Of a stretch of 64,000 bases of DNA, positions 9,343-18,854 are shown piece after piece. Position numbers and translations under genes: made by a program. The notes beneath the pieces were generated by a model. That model worked only from the letters and a program-made list of their open reading frames with translations. It did no database searches and was not told the origin of the DNA. Source of the DNA: Nocardiopsis suaedae (lineage in GTDB: Bacteria; Actinomycetota; Actinomycetes; Streptosporangiales; Streptosporangiaceae); contig NZ_JAQFWP010000001.1 of NCBI RefSeq assembly GCF_027706745.1, forward strand, positions 62,001-126,000, written 5' to 3'. How positions within the stretch are numbered: position 1 is the stretch's first letter; every line of letters begins with the position of its first letter.

Positions 9343-11007
9343 ATGCCGCAGTCCCCTACGTCCCAGGCCCTCCGTGCGCCGGAGGAGGCCTCCGGCGCCC
9401 GCGCCGACTGGTGGCGGGACGCCGCCATCTACCAGGTCTACGTCCGCAGCTTCGCCGACTCCGACGGCGACGGCGACGGCGACCTGCGCGGAGTCCGGCA
9501 GCGCCTGCCCGAGCTGGCCGCGCTGGGGGTGGACGCCGTGTGGCTCACCCCGTTCTACGTCTCCCCGCTGGCCGACGGGGGCTACGACGTGGCCGACTAC
9601 CGCGACGTCGACCCGCGCTTCGGAACGCTGGAGGACTTCGACGCCATGCTCGAGGCCGCCCACGGCCTGGGGCTCCGCGTCATCGTCGACGTCGTCCCCA
9701 ACCACACCTCCTCGGAGCACCGCTGGTTCGCCGAGGCCGTGGCGGCCGGACCCGGCTCCCCCGAGCGCGCGCGCTACATCTTCCGGCCCGGAAAGGGCCC
9801 AGACGGTGAGCAGCCGCCGAACAACTGGCGGTCCATCTTCGGCGGCCCGGCCTGGACGCGCCTGAAGCGCCCCGACGGCACGCCCGAGGAGTGGTACCTG
9901 CACCTCTTCGCCCCGGAACAGCCCGACCTGGACTGGACCAACGCCGAGGTGCGCGCCGAGTTCGAGGACGTGCTCCGCTTCTGGCTGGACCGGGGCGTGG
10001 ACGGCTTCCGCATCGACGTCGCGCACGGGATGGTCAAGGACCCCGCGCTGCCCGACATCGACGACGGCGCCAAGCCGGACCTGCTGGACGGCTCCACCCG
10101 GCTGCCCTACTTCGACCAGGACGGGGTGCACGAGATCTACCGCGACTGGCGGCGGATCGTCGATTCCTACCCCGGCGAGCGCGCGCTCGTGGCCGAGGCG
10201 TGGGTGGAGGACTCCGAGCGGGTGGCGCGGTACGTGCGCCCCGACGAGCTGCACCAGGCCTTCAACTTCGAGTACCTGGGGGCCGGGTGGGACCCGCAGG
10301 AGGTGGCGCGGGTCATCGACGCGACCCTGGAGGCCAACGGGAAGGTCGGGGCGCCCACCACGTGGGTGCTGTCGAACCACGACGTGACGCGCCACCGCAC
10401 GCGCTTCGGCGGGCCCGAGGGCGGGCTCAAGCGCGCGCGGGCGGCCGTGATGCTCACCCTGGCCCTGCCCGGCTCGGCCTACCTCTACCAGGGGGAGGAG
10501 CTGGGGCTGCCCGAGGTGACGGACCTGCCCGAGGAGGCGCTGCAGGACCCGACGTGGGAGCGCTCGGGGCGCACCGAGCGCGGCCGCGACGGCTGCCGGG
10601 TGCCGCTGCCCTGGGAGGGCGGCCGCGCCCCCTACGGCTTCGGGCCGGACGGCAGCGAGCCGTGGCTGCCGGTGCCGCCGGAGTGGGCGGGCCTGAGCCG
10701 GGAAGCGCAGAACGCGGACCCCGGGTCGGTGCTGGCGCTGTACACCGAGGCGCTGCGGCTGAGGCGCGGAGTGGTGGCCGAGACCCCCGGTGACCTCGGT
10801 CTGGAGTGGGAGCGGTCGGCCCGCGGCGTGCTGCGGTTCCGCCGCGGGGACCGGTTCGCCTGCGCGGTGAACATGTCGGGCGCCCCGGCCGAGCTGGACG
10901 GCGTCGGCGAGGTGCTGCTGGCCGGCGGCGGGGTCGAGCACCGGGACGGGGCCGCGGTGCTCCCGCCGGACACCGCGGTCTGGTTCGTGCCGCAGGCCGG
11001 GGCCTAA
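9343..11007 (+). CDS. GH13 alpha-glucosidase
   Basis: Cytoplasmic hydrolase releasing glucose from the non-reducing end of maltose and other alpha-glucosides. The 554-residue product has the GH13 barrel with the four conserved regions: DVVPNHTS, GFRIDVAHG (nucleophile Asp225), AEAWVED (acid/base Glu285) and LSNHDVTRH (transition-state Asp347). There is no signal peptide, so it acts on imported sugar. ATG 9343 is preceded by GGAGG. It stands alone between the operator and a terminator, upstream of malEFG on the same strand. Confidence 0.93.
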   Translation: MPQSPTSQALRAPEEASGARADWWRDAAIYQVYVRSFADSDGDGDGDLRGVRQRLPELAALGVDAVWLTPFYVSPLADGGYDVADYRDVDPRFGTLEDFDAMLEAAHGLGLRVIVDVVPNHTSSEHRWFAEAVAAGPGSPERARYIFRPGKGPDGEQPPNNWRSIFGGPAWTRLKRPDGTPEEWYLHLFAPEQPDLDWTNAEVRAEFEDVLRFWLDRGVDGFRIDVAHGMVKDPALPDIDDGAKPDLLDGSTRLPYFDQDGVHEIYRDWRRIVDSYPGERALVAEAWVEDSERVARYVRPDELHQAFNFEYLGAGWDPQEVARVIDATLEANGKVGAPTTWVLSNHDVTRHRTRFGGPEGGLKRARAAVMLTLALPGSAYLYQGEELGLPEVTDLPEEALQDPTWERSGRTERGRDGCRVPLPWEGGRAPYGFGPDGSEPWLPVPPEWAGLSREAQNADPGSVLALYTEALRLRRGVVAETPGDLGLEWERSARGVLRFRRGDRFACAVNMSGAPAELDGVGEVLLAGGGVEHRDGAAVLPPDTAVWFVPQAGA

Positions 11008-11023
11008 CAGGAAGGACCCTTCC

Positions 11024-11051
11024 GAGGGAGGCGGCGGGCGCCGCCTCCCTC
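11024..11051 (+). terminator. Terminator after the alpha-glucosidase gene
   Basis: A perfect 12-bp stem GAGGGAGGCGGC / GCCGCCTCCCTC with loop GGGC lies 16 bases past the stop, implying that malEFG has its own promoter. Confidence 0.75.
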
Positions 11052-11171
11052 GTCGGCGTGCCCGCGAGGGGCGGGGCGCCGGGCCGGGTGCCGGGTCGGT
11101 CGGCGGCGCAAGCCGAACGCAAGACAGCGGCAAGGTTTCCGGGATGTTTCCGGATTGTGATGGAAAATACC

Positions 11172-11195
11172 TGCAATTTCTTGCAAGGCTTGCGG
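11172..11195. promoter_or_regulatory. Likely MalR-type operator upstream of malE
   Basis: TGCAATTTCTTGCAAGG continues into CTTGCGG. It holds the palindrome CTTGCAAG (11180-11187) and the inverted repeat GCAAG-G-CTTGC (11183-11193), the same half-sites as at 9290-9301. It lies ~150 bases before the malE start, in a locally AT-richer stretch suitable for a promoter. Confidence 0.65.
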
Positions 11196-11341
11196 AAGGT
11201 AGGGGGCACGGGCGCGGCCCCGCTCCGCCGCCGCCGACACCGCGGGGACGGCCCCGCGGCCCCGCCGAACGGCGCCCCCGCCGTCCACCACCCCCGACCG
11301 CCGCTGCCAGGCGGAAGCGGCCGAGACGAGGAGAACCCCCG

Positions 11342-12580
11342 ATGAGACCGAGAACCGCCACACCGCGCGCTCTCGCCGGCGCCGCCGCCCTCGCCCTCGC
11401 GGCGACGGCCTGCGGCTCCGGGGAGCCCGCCGAGGACGCCGCGGGCAGCCTGGTCATCTGGGCCGACCCCGAGCGCACCGACGTCCTGCAGCCCTTCGCC
11501 GAGGAGTTCGGCGAGGCCAACGGGGTCCGGGTCGAGGTGCAGTCGCTGCCCGTCGACGACATCCAGGGCGACTTCGTCACCGCCCACGAGGCCGGGTCCG
11601 GCCCCGACATCCTCGTCGGCGCCCACGACTGGATCGGCAACCTGGTCCAGAACGGCGCCATCGACCCGGTGCAGCTGCCCGGGGACGCCGCCGAGCGCTT
11701 CGACGAGGGCGCCGTCGAGGCCGTCACCTACCAGGGCCGGCTCTACGGCGTCCCCTACGCCATGGAGTCCCTGATGCTGGTCCGCAACACCGAGCTGGCC
11801 CCCGAGGCGCCCGCCACGGTCGAGGAGATGGTGGAGACCGGCACGGCCCTCAAGGAGGACGGCGAGGTCGAGGAGGCCCTCGGCCTCCAGGTCAGCCAGA
11901 CCGGTGACCCCTTCCACCTGCAGCCCTTCTACACCTCCGCGGGCGGCTCCCTGTTCGGCACCGACGACGAGGGCGACCCCGACCCCTCCGACCTGGGCGT
12001 GGGAACCGACGCCTCGGTCGAGGCCATGGAGAAGGTCGCCGAACTCGGCGAGGAGGGCGAGGGCGTGCTCAAGCGCTCCATCGACGGCGACAACGTCAAC
12101 GGCCTCTTCGAGCGCGGCGAGACCCCCTACTTCGTCACCGGCCCCTGGTCCCTGGCCGGGATCAAGGACGCGGGCGTGGACTACGCCATCTCGCCGGTCC
12201 CCGGGTTCGAGGGGATGGACGAGGCGCGCCCCTTCCTGGGCGTGCAGAGCTTCTTCGTCGCCTCCGGCGGCGAGAACAAGGTGCTGGCCGAGGAGTTCAT
12301 CGTCAACAACGTGGCCCAGCCCGAACTGGCCACCGCGCTGTACGAGGCCGACCCGCGCCCGCCGGCGCTGCGGGAGGTCTTCGAGGCCGCCGAGGCCGAC
12401 GACCCCGACCTGGCGGCGATGATGGAGGCCGCCGGGAACGCCGAGCCCATGCCCGCCATCCCCGAGATGAGCGCGGTCTGGGACCCGTTCGGCAAGGCCC
12501 AGGCGGCCGTCATCGGCGGTGAGGACCCCGCCGGTGCCGTGGACTCCGCCGAGCAGGCCATCTCCGAGCAGATCGGCTGA
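11342..12580 (+). CDS. malE: Maltose/maltodextrin-binding lipoprotein of an ABC transporter
   Basis: Extracellular solute-binding protein. The 412-residue product starts with a lipoprotein signal (LALAATACGSG, lipidated Cys24), then the family 1 fold: LVIWADPERTDVLQPFAEEF, DILVGAHDWIGNLVQNG, YGVPYAMESLMLVRN, and the closing ALREVFEAA ... WDPFGKAQAAVIGGED typical of MalE. ATG 11342 has AGGAG 10 nt upstream; an open frame continues before it without a convincing start. It is followed after 4 bases by malF and then malG, forming one operon under the upstream operator. Confidence 0.94.
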   Translation: MRPRTATPRALAGAAALALAATACGSGEPAEDAAGSLVIWADPERTDVLQPFAEEFGEANGVRVEVQSLPVDDIQGDFVTAHEAGSGPDILVGAHDWIGNLVQNGAIDPVQLPGDAAERFDEGAVEAVTYQGRLYGVPYAMESLMLVRNTELAPEAPATVEEMVETGTALKEDGEVEEALGLQVSQTGDPFHLQPFYTSAGGSLFGTDDEGDPDPSDLGVGTDASVEAMEKVAELGEEGEGVLKRSIDGDNVNGLFERGETPYFVTGPWSLAGIKDAGVDYAISPVPGFEGMDEARPFLGVQSFFVASGGENKVLAEEFIVNNVAQPELATALYEADPRPPALREVFEAAEADDPDLAAMMEAAGNAEPMPAIPEMSAVWDPFGKAQAAVIGGEDPAGAVDSAEQAISEQIG

Positions 12581-12584
12581 TCCA

Positions 12585-14189
12585 GTGGCGAGGCAGAGCG
12601 GCGGGGCGGGCGCGCCGAAGGCGCCCGCCCCCCTCCCCGGAGCACGCCTGGTCCCGCGCGGCGGCATCGCCGGGCACCTGGTCAAGGCGGTGCTGCTGGC
12701 CGTGTCGGTGGGGGTCGCGGTGTGGGCCGCGCTCCCCCTGGCGGCGGCCGGGAACTGGATCGGACTGGCCGCCGTGGTGGCGGTCACCGCCCTGGTCTTC
12801 TGGATCTACCTGTCCAAGCGGCACATCCCCGCCAAGTACCTGCTGCCCGGCGTCCTGCTGCTGGTCGCCTTCCAGGTGGTGCCGGTGCTGTACACCATCG
12901 GCACGTCGGTCACCAACTACGGCGACGGTCACCGGGGCACCAAGGAGCAGGCGATCGCGCAGATCGAGGCGGCGTCGGTGGCGCAGGGCGAGGGTGCGGA
13001 CGACTACGTGCTCACCCTGGCCGCGCGCGGCGGCGCCGCAACCGGCGACCTGGTCTTCCTGCTGACCGCGGACGACGGCCGGGTCCTCGCCGGGGACGCC
13101 GACGGCCTGGAGCCGGTGTCGGACGCGAGCACCGGACCCACCGGAAAGGTCACCGAGGCGGACGGGTACACGCTGCTCACGGCAGCCGAGGCGGGCGGGC
13201 GCAGCGAGGAGATCTCGGAGATGGCGGTGCCCGCCGAGGAGGGCACCGGAATCCGCGCCAGCGGGCTGTCGGCCGCCTACGAGGGCCGGGCGACGCGGGT
13301 CTACGACGCCGACTGCGACTGCATCACCGACACCTCCACCGGCGAGGTGTACACCGCGGACGACGAGCGCGGGGCGTTCTACAACGAGGACGGCGACCGC
13401 CTCTCCCAGGGGTGGCGGGTCGGCGTCGGCGCGGACAACTACGCGCGTGTGGTGGCCGACCCCGGGATCGCCTCCTCGTTCTTCTCCATCCTGGGGTGGA
13501 ACGTGGTGTTCGCGGCGGGGACCACGTTCGGCGTGTTTGTGCTCGGCCTGTCCGTGGCGCTGGCGATGCACACCCGCCGGCCGCTGCGCGGCAGGACCGT
13601 GTACCGGCTGCTGCTGGTGCTGCCGTACGCGATGCCCGCGTTCGCGATGATGCTGCTGTGGCGGGACATGTTCAACGCCGACTTCGGGCTCATCAACCGG
13701 ATGCTCGGCACGGACGTGGACTGGCTGGGCGGCACCGCCACCGCGCGCGCGGCGGCGCTGACCATCAACATCTGGCTCGGGTTCCCGTACATGTTCCTCA
13801 TCGCCACAGGGGCGCTGCAGGCCATCCCCCGGGAGCTGGTCCAGGCGGCGCGCATCGACGGGGCCGGGGCCTGGCAGGCGTTCCGCAACGTCACGCTGCC
13901 CCTGCTGATGGTGGCGATGGCCCCGGTGCTGATCGCCACGTTCGCGTTCAACTTCAACAACTTCAACGCGATCTGGCTGACGACCGAGGGTGGGCCGTTC
14001 CCGTCGGACAGCCCCATGGCGGGGACGACGGACCTGCTGATCACCTACACGTACCGGCTGGCGTTCGGCGGGCAGAGCGCGCAGTACGGCTACGCCGCGG
14101 CGATCTCGGTGTTCATCTTCCTCATCGTCACCCTGATCTCCTATCTCAGCCTGCGCAGGAGCGCGGCGCTGGAAGAGGTGAACCGCTGA
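12585..14189 (+). CDS. malF: Maltose ABC transporter permease MalF
   Basis: Integral membrane channel subunit. The 534-residue product has three N-terminal helices, an extracellular loop of ~190 residues (about 110-300, with the pair DADCDCITDTSTG) equivalent to the MalF P2 loop that contacts the binding protein, then the core permease domain with the coupling motif ARIDGAGAWQAFRNVTLPLL. GTG 12585 lies 4 bases after the malE stop, which suggests translational coupling; no strong Shine-Dalgarno is seen. The stop overlaps the malG start by one base (TGATG). Confidence 0.93.
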   Translation: MARQSGGAGAPKAPAPLPGARLVPRGGIAGHLVKAVLLAVSVGVAVWAALPLAAAGNWIGLAAVVAVTALVFWIYLSKRHIPAKYLLPGVLLLVAFQVVPVLYTIGTSVTNYGDGHRGTKEQAIAQIEAASVAQGEGADDYVLTLAARGGAATGDLVFLLTADDGRVLAGDADGLEPVSDASTGPTGKVTEADGYTLLTAAEAGGRSEEISEMAVPAEEGTGIRASGLSAAYEGRATRVYDADCDCITDTSTGEVYTADDERGAFYNEDGDRLSQGWRVGVGADNYARVVADPGIASSFFSILGWNVVFAAGTTFGVFVLGLSVALAMHTRRPLRGRTVYRLLLVLPYAMPAFAMMLLWRDMFNADFGLINRMLGTDVDWLGGTATARAAALTINIWLGFPYMFLIATGALQAIPRELVQAARIDGAGAWQAFRNVTLPLLMVAMAPVLIATFAFNFNNFNAIWLTTEGGPFPSDSPMAGTTDLLITYTYRLAFGGQSAQYGYAAAISVFIFLIVTLISYLSLRRSAALEEVNR

Positions 14190-15076
14190 TGGCGCAGTCG
14201 ACGACGGTGCAGCGGCCGATGCGGCGCCGGGCGTCCCGCCGCACCTTCGGCCACATGTGGCGGCACCTGTTCCTGCTGGCGATGACCGCGTTCGCGGTGT
14301 TCCCGGTGCTGTTCGTGGTGTCGGCGGCGCTGAACCCGCTGGGCACGCTCAGCAGTGCGCAGCTCGTGCCGACAGGGGTGAGCACGGACAACTTCGCGCA
14401 GCTGCTCACCGAGACCCGCTTTCCCCGCTGGTACCTGAACTCGCTGGTGCTGGCGGTGTCGAACGCGGCGGCGACGGTGTTCCTGTCGGCGCTGGCGGCC
14501 TACGTGTTCAGCCGCTTCCGCTTCCGGGGGCGCCGCGTCGGGCTGTACGGGCTGCTGATCATCCAGATGTTCCCGCAGTTCCTGGCGATCGTGGCGATCT
14601 ACCTGATGTTCTCGGCCGTCACCGACCTGCGGCCGGAGGTCGGGTTCGACACGCACTGGGGGCTGCTGCTCGTGTACATGGGCGGGGCGCTGAGCATCAA
14701 CACCTGGCTGATGAAGGGGTTCTTCGACACCCTGCCGAGCGAGCTGGACGAGGCCGCCCGGGTGGACGGGGCCACGCACGCCCAGATGTTCTTCCGCATC
14801 CTGGTGCCGCTGGTGACACCGGTGCTGGCGATCGTCGGGCTGCTGGTGTTCATCGCGACGGTGAACGAGTTCATCATGGCGAGCGTGTTCCTGCGCGACC
14901 CGGACTCCCAGACGGTGGCGCTGGGGCTGGCGGCGATGGTCGCCGACCAGCGGGACAGCAACTTCGGCATGTTCGCGGCGGGGACGCTGCTGCTGGCGCT
15001 GCCGGTGCTGGCGGTGTTCTGGTACCTGCAGCGCTTCATCGTCGAAGGGCTGACGAGCGGAGCCGTGAAGGGGTAG
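14189..15076 (+). CDS. malG: Maltose ABC transporter permease MalG
   Basis: Second channel subunit, partner of MalF. The 295-residue product has six membrane segments and the coupling motif EAARVDGATHAQMFFRILVPL that docks onto the ATPase. It starts within the malF stop (TGATG). No MalK-like ATPase follows; a terminator does. In streptomycetes one shared ATPase, MsiK, energises several such importers, and I infer the same here. Confidence 0.94.
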   Translation: MAQSTTVQRPMRRRASRRTFGHMWRHLFLLAMTAFAVFPVLFVVSAALNPLGTLSSAQLVPTGVSTDNFAQLLTETRFPRWYLNSLVLAVSNAAATVFLSALAAYVFSRFRFRGRRVGLYGLLIIQMFPQFLAIVAIYLMFSAVTDLRPEVGFDTHWGLLLVYMGGALSINTWLMKGFFDTLPSELDEAARVDGATHAQMFFRILVPLVTPVLAIVGLLVFIATVNEFIMASVFLRDPDSQTVALGLAAMVADQRDSNFGMFAAGTLLLALPVLAVFWYLQRFIVEGLTSGAVKG

Positions 15077-15082
15077 GTATGT

Positions 15083-15111
15083 GGGCCCCGCCCGCCAGAA
15101 GGGCGGGGCCC
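15083..15111 (+). terminator. Terminator closing the malEFG operon
   Basis: A perfect 11-bp stem GGGCCCCGCCC / GGGCGGGGCCC with a 7-base loop starts 6 bases past the malG stop. Confidence 0.8.
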
Positions 15112-15235
15112 GCCGACCCGTCGGAGGCGGGGCACCCGTGAGGGGCGGTCGGGGAACCAGGGGGGTCCGTGCCGCGTCGGATGTGTGGTCCTGTCAGGAC
15201 CCCTCTCTCCGCCATCCCCCGTCCCGGAGGCGCCA

Positions 15236-15835
15236 GTGCTCTCCTTGGTGAACGTGAACCCCCTGGTCATCGGATCCGTCGACAAGTCGGACGTGCTGTA
15301 CGGAGGGTTGGAGTACGAGCTGCGCTCCACCGACGGGGCGGTGCTGGCCCGGGCCCGTGAGGACCTCGGCGACTCGACGGGGAAGCGGCTCGTCCGCTCG
15401 TTCATGCGCACGATGACCAGCACCCGGAGCCTGGTGGTGGAATCCCCTGACGGGGAGACGCTCCACCTCCAAGAGGAGCGCACTCGCAGGGAGTCCCGCA
15501 CGTCGGTGAGCACCGCCGCGGGTGTCCTGATCGGCACCGTCACCCTCACCGAAAGGTTCGGTGCGTCGCGCCGCTTCGCCGTGCACGACGCCTATGGGCG
15601 GGACATGGCGTCGTTCGGCATCAGCGGCCCGAAGAACATGTGGGAGGGGTGCCCGGTCACCGGACCGGACGGGCGGCCCCTGGCCGACATCGCGATCACG
15701 GGGCGCCGGAACAAGACGCTCACGTACTTTCCCGACTTCACGGTCCACCAGCGGGTGGCCTTGCCCGACCCGTTGCCGCTCCTGCTGCGCGTGGCCGCGA
15801 TGCCGCTCGACTACGCGGAGATCGAGGATCCCTGA
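15236..15835 (+). CDS. LURP-one/scramblase-like (tubby-fold) protein
   Basis: The 199-residue product resembles the LURP-one-related/phospholipid-scramblase superfamily, a closed beta barrel: VNPLVIGSVDKSDVLYGGLEYELRS..., FAVHDAYGRDMASFGI, LADIAITGRRNKTLTYFPDF and a hydrophobic C-terminal strand/helix. Bacterial members have no established activity. GTG 15236 is chosen for its GGAGG 5 nt upstream; the frame is open to ATG-like starts at 15185. It sits alone after the mal terminator. Assignment rests on overall pattern, not a catalytic motif. Confidence 0.5.
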   Translation: MLSLVNVNPLVIGSVDKSDVLYGGLEYELRSTDGAVLARAREDLGDSTGKRLVRSFMRTMTSTRSLVVESPDGETLHLQEERTRRESRTSVSTAAGVLIGTVTLTERFGASRRFAVHDAYGRDMASFGISGPKNMWEGCPVTGPDGRPLADIAITGRRNKTLTYFPDFTVHQRVALPDPLPLLLRVAAMPLDYAEIEDP

Positions 15836-15937
15836 CCGGCCTCCGGAGCCGTCGACCGTTCACCGGGCGATGAGTTCCCGGTCCCTACGGGGTCAGAGGG
15901 ATGACGGAGCAACGAGCGGCGGCGGAAGGACGGAACC

Positions 15938-16525
15938 ATGGGCAAGGTCATCGCGATCGAGCACCTGAGCCTCGACGGGGTCATGCAGGCGCCGGGCGGC
16001 GTCGACGAGGACCCCCGGGACGGGTTCGACCAAGGCGGGTGGGCCGCCCAGCGCGGCCAGGACCCGCGGCTCCAGGGGGCCATGGGGGAGTACATGTCGG
16101 GGGACTGGTCGCTCCTCCTCGGACGCAGGACCTACGTCCAGTTCGCCGGGTTCTGGCCCAAGCTGGACGACAACCCGTTCAGCAAGGCCCTGACGGAGGC
16201 GCGGAAGTACGTGGTGTCGTCGACGCTGACCGAGCCGCTGCCGTGGGAGAACTCCGAACTGCTGAAGGGGGAGGTCGCCGGGTCCGTGGGGACGCTGAAG
16301 GAGCGGGTGGACGGCAACCTGGTGACGATGGGCAGCGGCGACGTCGTGCGCGCGCTGCTGCCGCACCGTCTGGTCGACGTGCTGCTGCTGGCCGTCCACC
16401 CGGTGGTGCTCGGGTCGGGCCGCCGCCTGTTCCCGGAGTCGGGCCCCGGCCCCGAGAACCTGCGCCTGCTGGGCAACGTCACGACCGACAGTGGCGTAGT
16501 GGTGTCGACCTACGCCCCGGAGTGA
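15938..16525 (+). CDS. Dihydrofolate reductase-fold (RibD C-terminal-like) protein
   Basis: The 195-residue product belongs to the broad dihydrofolate reductase/RibD-C family: KVIAIEHLSLDGVMQAPGG at the start, LLLGRRTYVQFAGFW, KYVVSSTL, NLVTMGSGDVVRALLPHRLVDVLLLAVHPVVLGSGRRLF. Members are NADPH-dependent reductases of unknown substrate, often single genes in actinomycetes; it is unlikely to be the housekeeping FolA. ATG 15938 has GGAAGGA 8 nt upstream. Confidence 0.85.
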   Translation: MGKVIAIEHLSLDGVMQAPGGVDEDPRDGFDQGGWAAQRGQDPRLQGAMGEYMSGDWSLLLGRRTYVQFAGFWPKLDDNPFSKALTEARKYVVSSTLTEPLPWENSELLKGEVAGSVGTLKERVDGNLVTMGSGDVVRALLPHRLVDVLLLAVHPVVLGSGRRLFPESGPGPENLRLLGNVTTDSGVVVSTYAPE

Positions 16526-16636
16526 CCCGGGAAGCGCGAGGCCTCGGCAAGGATGCGGGACACTTCGGCTGGGGCCTCACGCCGCTCCGCTCGCTGCGAC
16601 CTCCGGGAGTCGGTGGGAGAGGAGCGGCGGGGCCGT

Positions 16637-17059
16637 TCACTCGTTGAAGGTGCGCCCTGATGTCGCGGCGATCCCGTCAGGGAGAGGGCCGTCGTGGTCG
16701 CCGACGTTCACGGTGCCTGAGAGTTCGAACATCAGGATCGACGCACCGCCCGGGGAGACCGGGCGGTGCTCCACCCCGCGCGGGACCGTGAACGCCTGGC
16801 CCGTCGCCAACACGACCTCGCGCTCGGTACCGCCCTCGCGTAGGCCGATGCGCAATTCGCCCTCGATGACGAGGAAGAACTCGTCGGTGTCCTCGTGGGA
16901 GTGCCAGACGAAGTCGCCCTTCACCTTGGCCAGGCGGACATCGTAGTCGTTCACCCGCAGGGCGATGCGCGGGTCCCACGTCCTATCGATACGGGAGAGG
17001 GAGTCCTGCAGGTCGACGGGCTCACCGGAGCGGACGGGGCGTGTGTTCTCGGTGCTCAT
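16637..17059 (-). CDS. Small cupin-domain protein
   Basis: The 140-residue product is a single cupin barrel with the metal-binding set in WHSHEDTDEFFLVIEGEL (His, His, Glu) and VPRGVEHRPVSP (second His). Such stand-alone cupins may be small-molecule enzymes or sensors. It is divergent from the GlxA-like regulator with only 52 bases between, so that regulator probably controls it. Confidence 0.85.
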   Translation of the reverse strand: MSTENTRPVRSGEPVDLQDSLSRIDRTWDPRIALRVNDYDVRLAKVKGDFVWHSHEDTDEFFLVIEGELRIGLREGGTEREVVLATGQAFTVPRGVEHRPVSPGGASILMFELSGTVNVGDHDGPLPDGIAATSGRTFNE

Positions 17060-17111
17060 GTCAGGGATTCTTCCGGTGTCCGGGAGCGCACGTCAGTGAT
17101 AGGAATCGCCT

Positions 17112-18122
17112 ATGCCGCAAGCATCCTCGCAAAGCGCCCCAGAGCCGCACCGCGTCGTGCTGATCGCCGACCACGGCTCCAACCCCTTCGAGATGGGTGT
17201 CGCGACCGAGCTGTTCGGCCTCAGACGCCCCGAGCTGGACATCCCCTGGTACGACTTCTCCATCTGCGCCCCTGAGACGGGCGTCCGGATGCACGAGGGG
17301 ATGTTCCACCTGGCGGCCGCCCAAGGGCTGGACGCCGTCCAGCGGGCCGACACCGTGATCGTGCCCAACCGGCCGGATCCCTTGGCCGGAGCCTCACCAG
17401 CCGTCGTGGAGGCGGTCCGGGGCGCCGCAGCGCGCGGGGCGCGGCTCGTCGGCTTCTGCACGGGCGCGTTCACCCTCGCGGAGGCCGGCGTCCTGGACGG
17501 CCGCCGCGCCACCACCCATTGGCGGTGGGCGCAGACGTTCACCGCGCGCCACCCCCGGGTCGACCTGCGCCCCGACGTGCTGTTCATCGATGACGGCGAC
17601 GTGCTGACCTCCGCGGGCAGTGCGGCCGCCCTCGACCTCGGCCTGCACCTGGTGGCCCGGGATCACGGGGCGGAGGTCGCGGCGGCGGTGGCCCGGCGGC
17701 TGGTCTTCGCCGCCCACCGGGACGGCGGCCAGCGCCAGTTCATCGAACGGCCCCTCCCGCGGCTGCGGGACTCCTCGCTGGGCCCCGTCCTCGACTGGGC
17801 GCGCGAGCGCCTGGTGGGCCCACTCACCGTCGCCGACCTCGCCCGCCGCGCGGGCGTCAGCCCCGCCACGCTGCACCGGCGCTTCCGCGCCGAGGTCGGT
17901 GCCACCCCGATGGAGTGGGTCGCCGGTGAGCGCGTGCGGCTGGCCTGCCGCCTCATCGAGCGGGGAGAGGAGGGCACCGAGCGCGTGGCCCACCTCAGCG
18001 GGCTGGGAACCGGTGCCAACCTGCGCACGCAGATGCGCCGCCGGACCGGGGTGACGCCGAGCGCCTACCGTGCCCGGTTCGCCGCGGAGAAGGCCCCCGC
18101 CCCGGCCGCCGTGGCGAGGTAG
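17112..18122 (+). CDS. GlxA-family transcriptional regulator (DJ-1/PfpI + AraC HTH)
   Basis: The 336-residue product has an N-terminal DJ-1/PfpI-like domain (VVLIADHGSNPFEMGVATELFG, then GFCTGAFTLAEAG with the conserved Cys116) and a C-terminal AraC DNA-binding domain (LTVADLARRAGVSPATLHRRFRAEVGATPMEWV; second helix VAHLSGLGTGANLRTQMRRRTGVTPSAYR). GlxA-type proteins are transcription activators. The divergent cupin gene is the likely target. Its 3' end overlaps the convergent MerR-family gene by 58 bases. Confidence 0.92.
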   Translation: MPQASSQSAPEPHRVVLIADHGSNPFEMGVATELFGLRRPELDIPWYDFSICAPETGVRMHEGMFHLAAAQGLDAVQRADTVIVPNRPDPLAGASPAVVEAVRGAAARGARLVGFCTGAFTLAEAGVLDGRRATTHWRWAQTFTARHPRVDLRPDVLFIDDGDVLTSAGSAAALDLGLHLVARDHGAEVAAAVARRLVFAAHRDGGQRQFIERPLPRLRDSSLGPVLDWARERLVGPLTVADLARRAGVSPATLHRRFRAEVGATPMEWVAGERVRLACRLIERGEEGTERVAHLSGLGTGANLRTQMRRRTGVTPSAYRARFAAEKAPAPAAVAR

Positions 18123-18844
18123 GCCTCCAGCTCGCGGGCGCCCGCCAGCATCGCCCTGCTCCGGGCGTTGATCCCCGCCCTCCACTCATCGAGGGTCGCC
18201 CCCAGGTATGACGGGTCGCCCGCGCCGCGCAGGCGGTCCAGGAAGTCCCTGATCCTCGTCAGCGGGAACCCTCCCCGGCGCAGCTCCCGCGCCGCATGGG
18301 CGTCGCGGGCGGCCTCGGGGGAGTAGACCCGGTACCCGGTCGCCCGGTCGCGTTCGGGGCGCAGGATTCCCACGCGCTCCCACGTGCGCAGCGTCGCCGG
18401 GTGCAGCCCGACCTGGTGGGCCAGCGCTCCGACGGTCAACGGCTCTGCGGAGGCGGCGACGGCACGCCCCCGGGGCGCATGCGGGGACGGCTCGGGCGGG
18501 GACGCGAGCAGCGCCTCCAACGCGTCCTCCACCTCGTCCAGGGTCTCCCTCTCGTGCAGCAGTGCCGCGTGCGCCCGGTCGATGATCCGGAACATCGCCT
18601 CGTCCTCGCCCCGGTTGGCCGCGTTCAGCACTTCTGTTGCCGTCCGGTGGCCGAAGCCCCGCCGCAGCGCGAGGAACGCCCGCAAGGCCTGGGCGTGGAC
18701 GGCGCCGTACCTCCTGTACCCGTTCGCGCCGCGCTCGGCGGGCGGCAGGATCCCCTGCTCCTCGTAATTGCGCACGGCCTGGGCGGACAGCCCGTGCTCG
18801 CCCGCCAGGTCGGTCGGGCGGAACGCGGTGGAGCGGGGCGGCAT
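18065..18844 (-). CDS. TioE-like regulator with two MerR helix-turn-helix domains
   Basis: The 259-residue product has two MerR-type DNA-binding domains in tandem: FRPTDLAGEHGLSAQAVRNYEEQGILPPAERGANGYRRY (residues ~8-50) and TVGALAHQVGLHPATLRTWERVGILRPERDRATGYRVYSP (~137-177). Each is followed by helices, and no effector domain follows. This is the TioE family of actinomycete regulators. It is divergent from the erythromycin-esterase-family gene, with inverted repeats between them. ATG 18844 is followed by a normal N-terminus. Confidence 0.88.
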   Translation of the reverse strand: MPPRSTAFRPTDLAGEHGLSAQAVRNYEEQGILPPAERGANGYRRYGAVHAQALRAFLALRRGFGHRTATEVLNAANRGEDEAMFRIIDRAHAALLHERETLDEVEDALEALLASPPEPSPHAPRGRAVAASAEPLTVGALAHQVGLHPATLRTWERVGILRPERDRATGYRVYSPEAARDAHAARELRRGGFPLTRIRDFLDRLRGAGDPSYLGATLDEWRAGINARSRAMLAGARELEAYLATAAGAGAFSAANRAR

Positions 18845-18854
18845 GGTCCTCCGG

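Noticed and set aside
16580-16629. Hairpin CGCCGCTCC / GGAGCGGCG between the reductase and cupin genes
   Set aside because: The loop is over 30 bases and there is no T-tract, so it is weak as a terminator.
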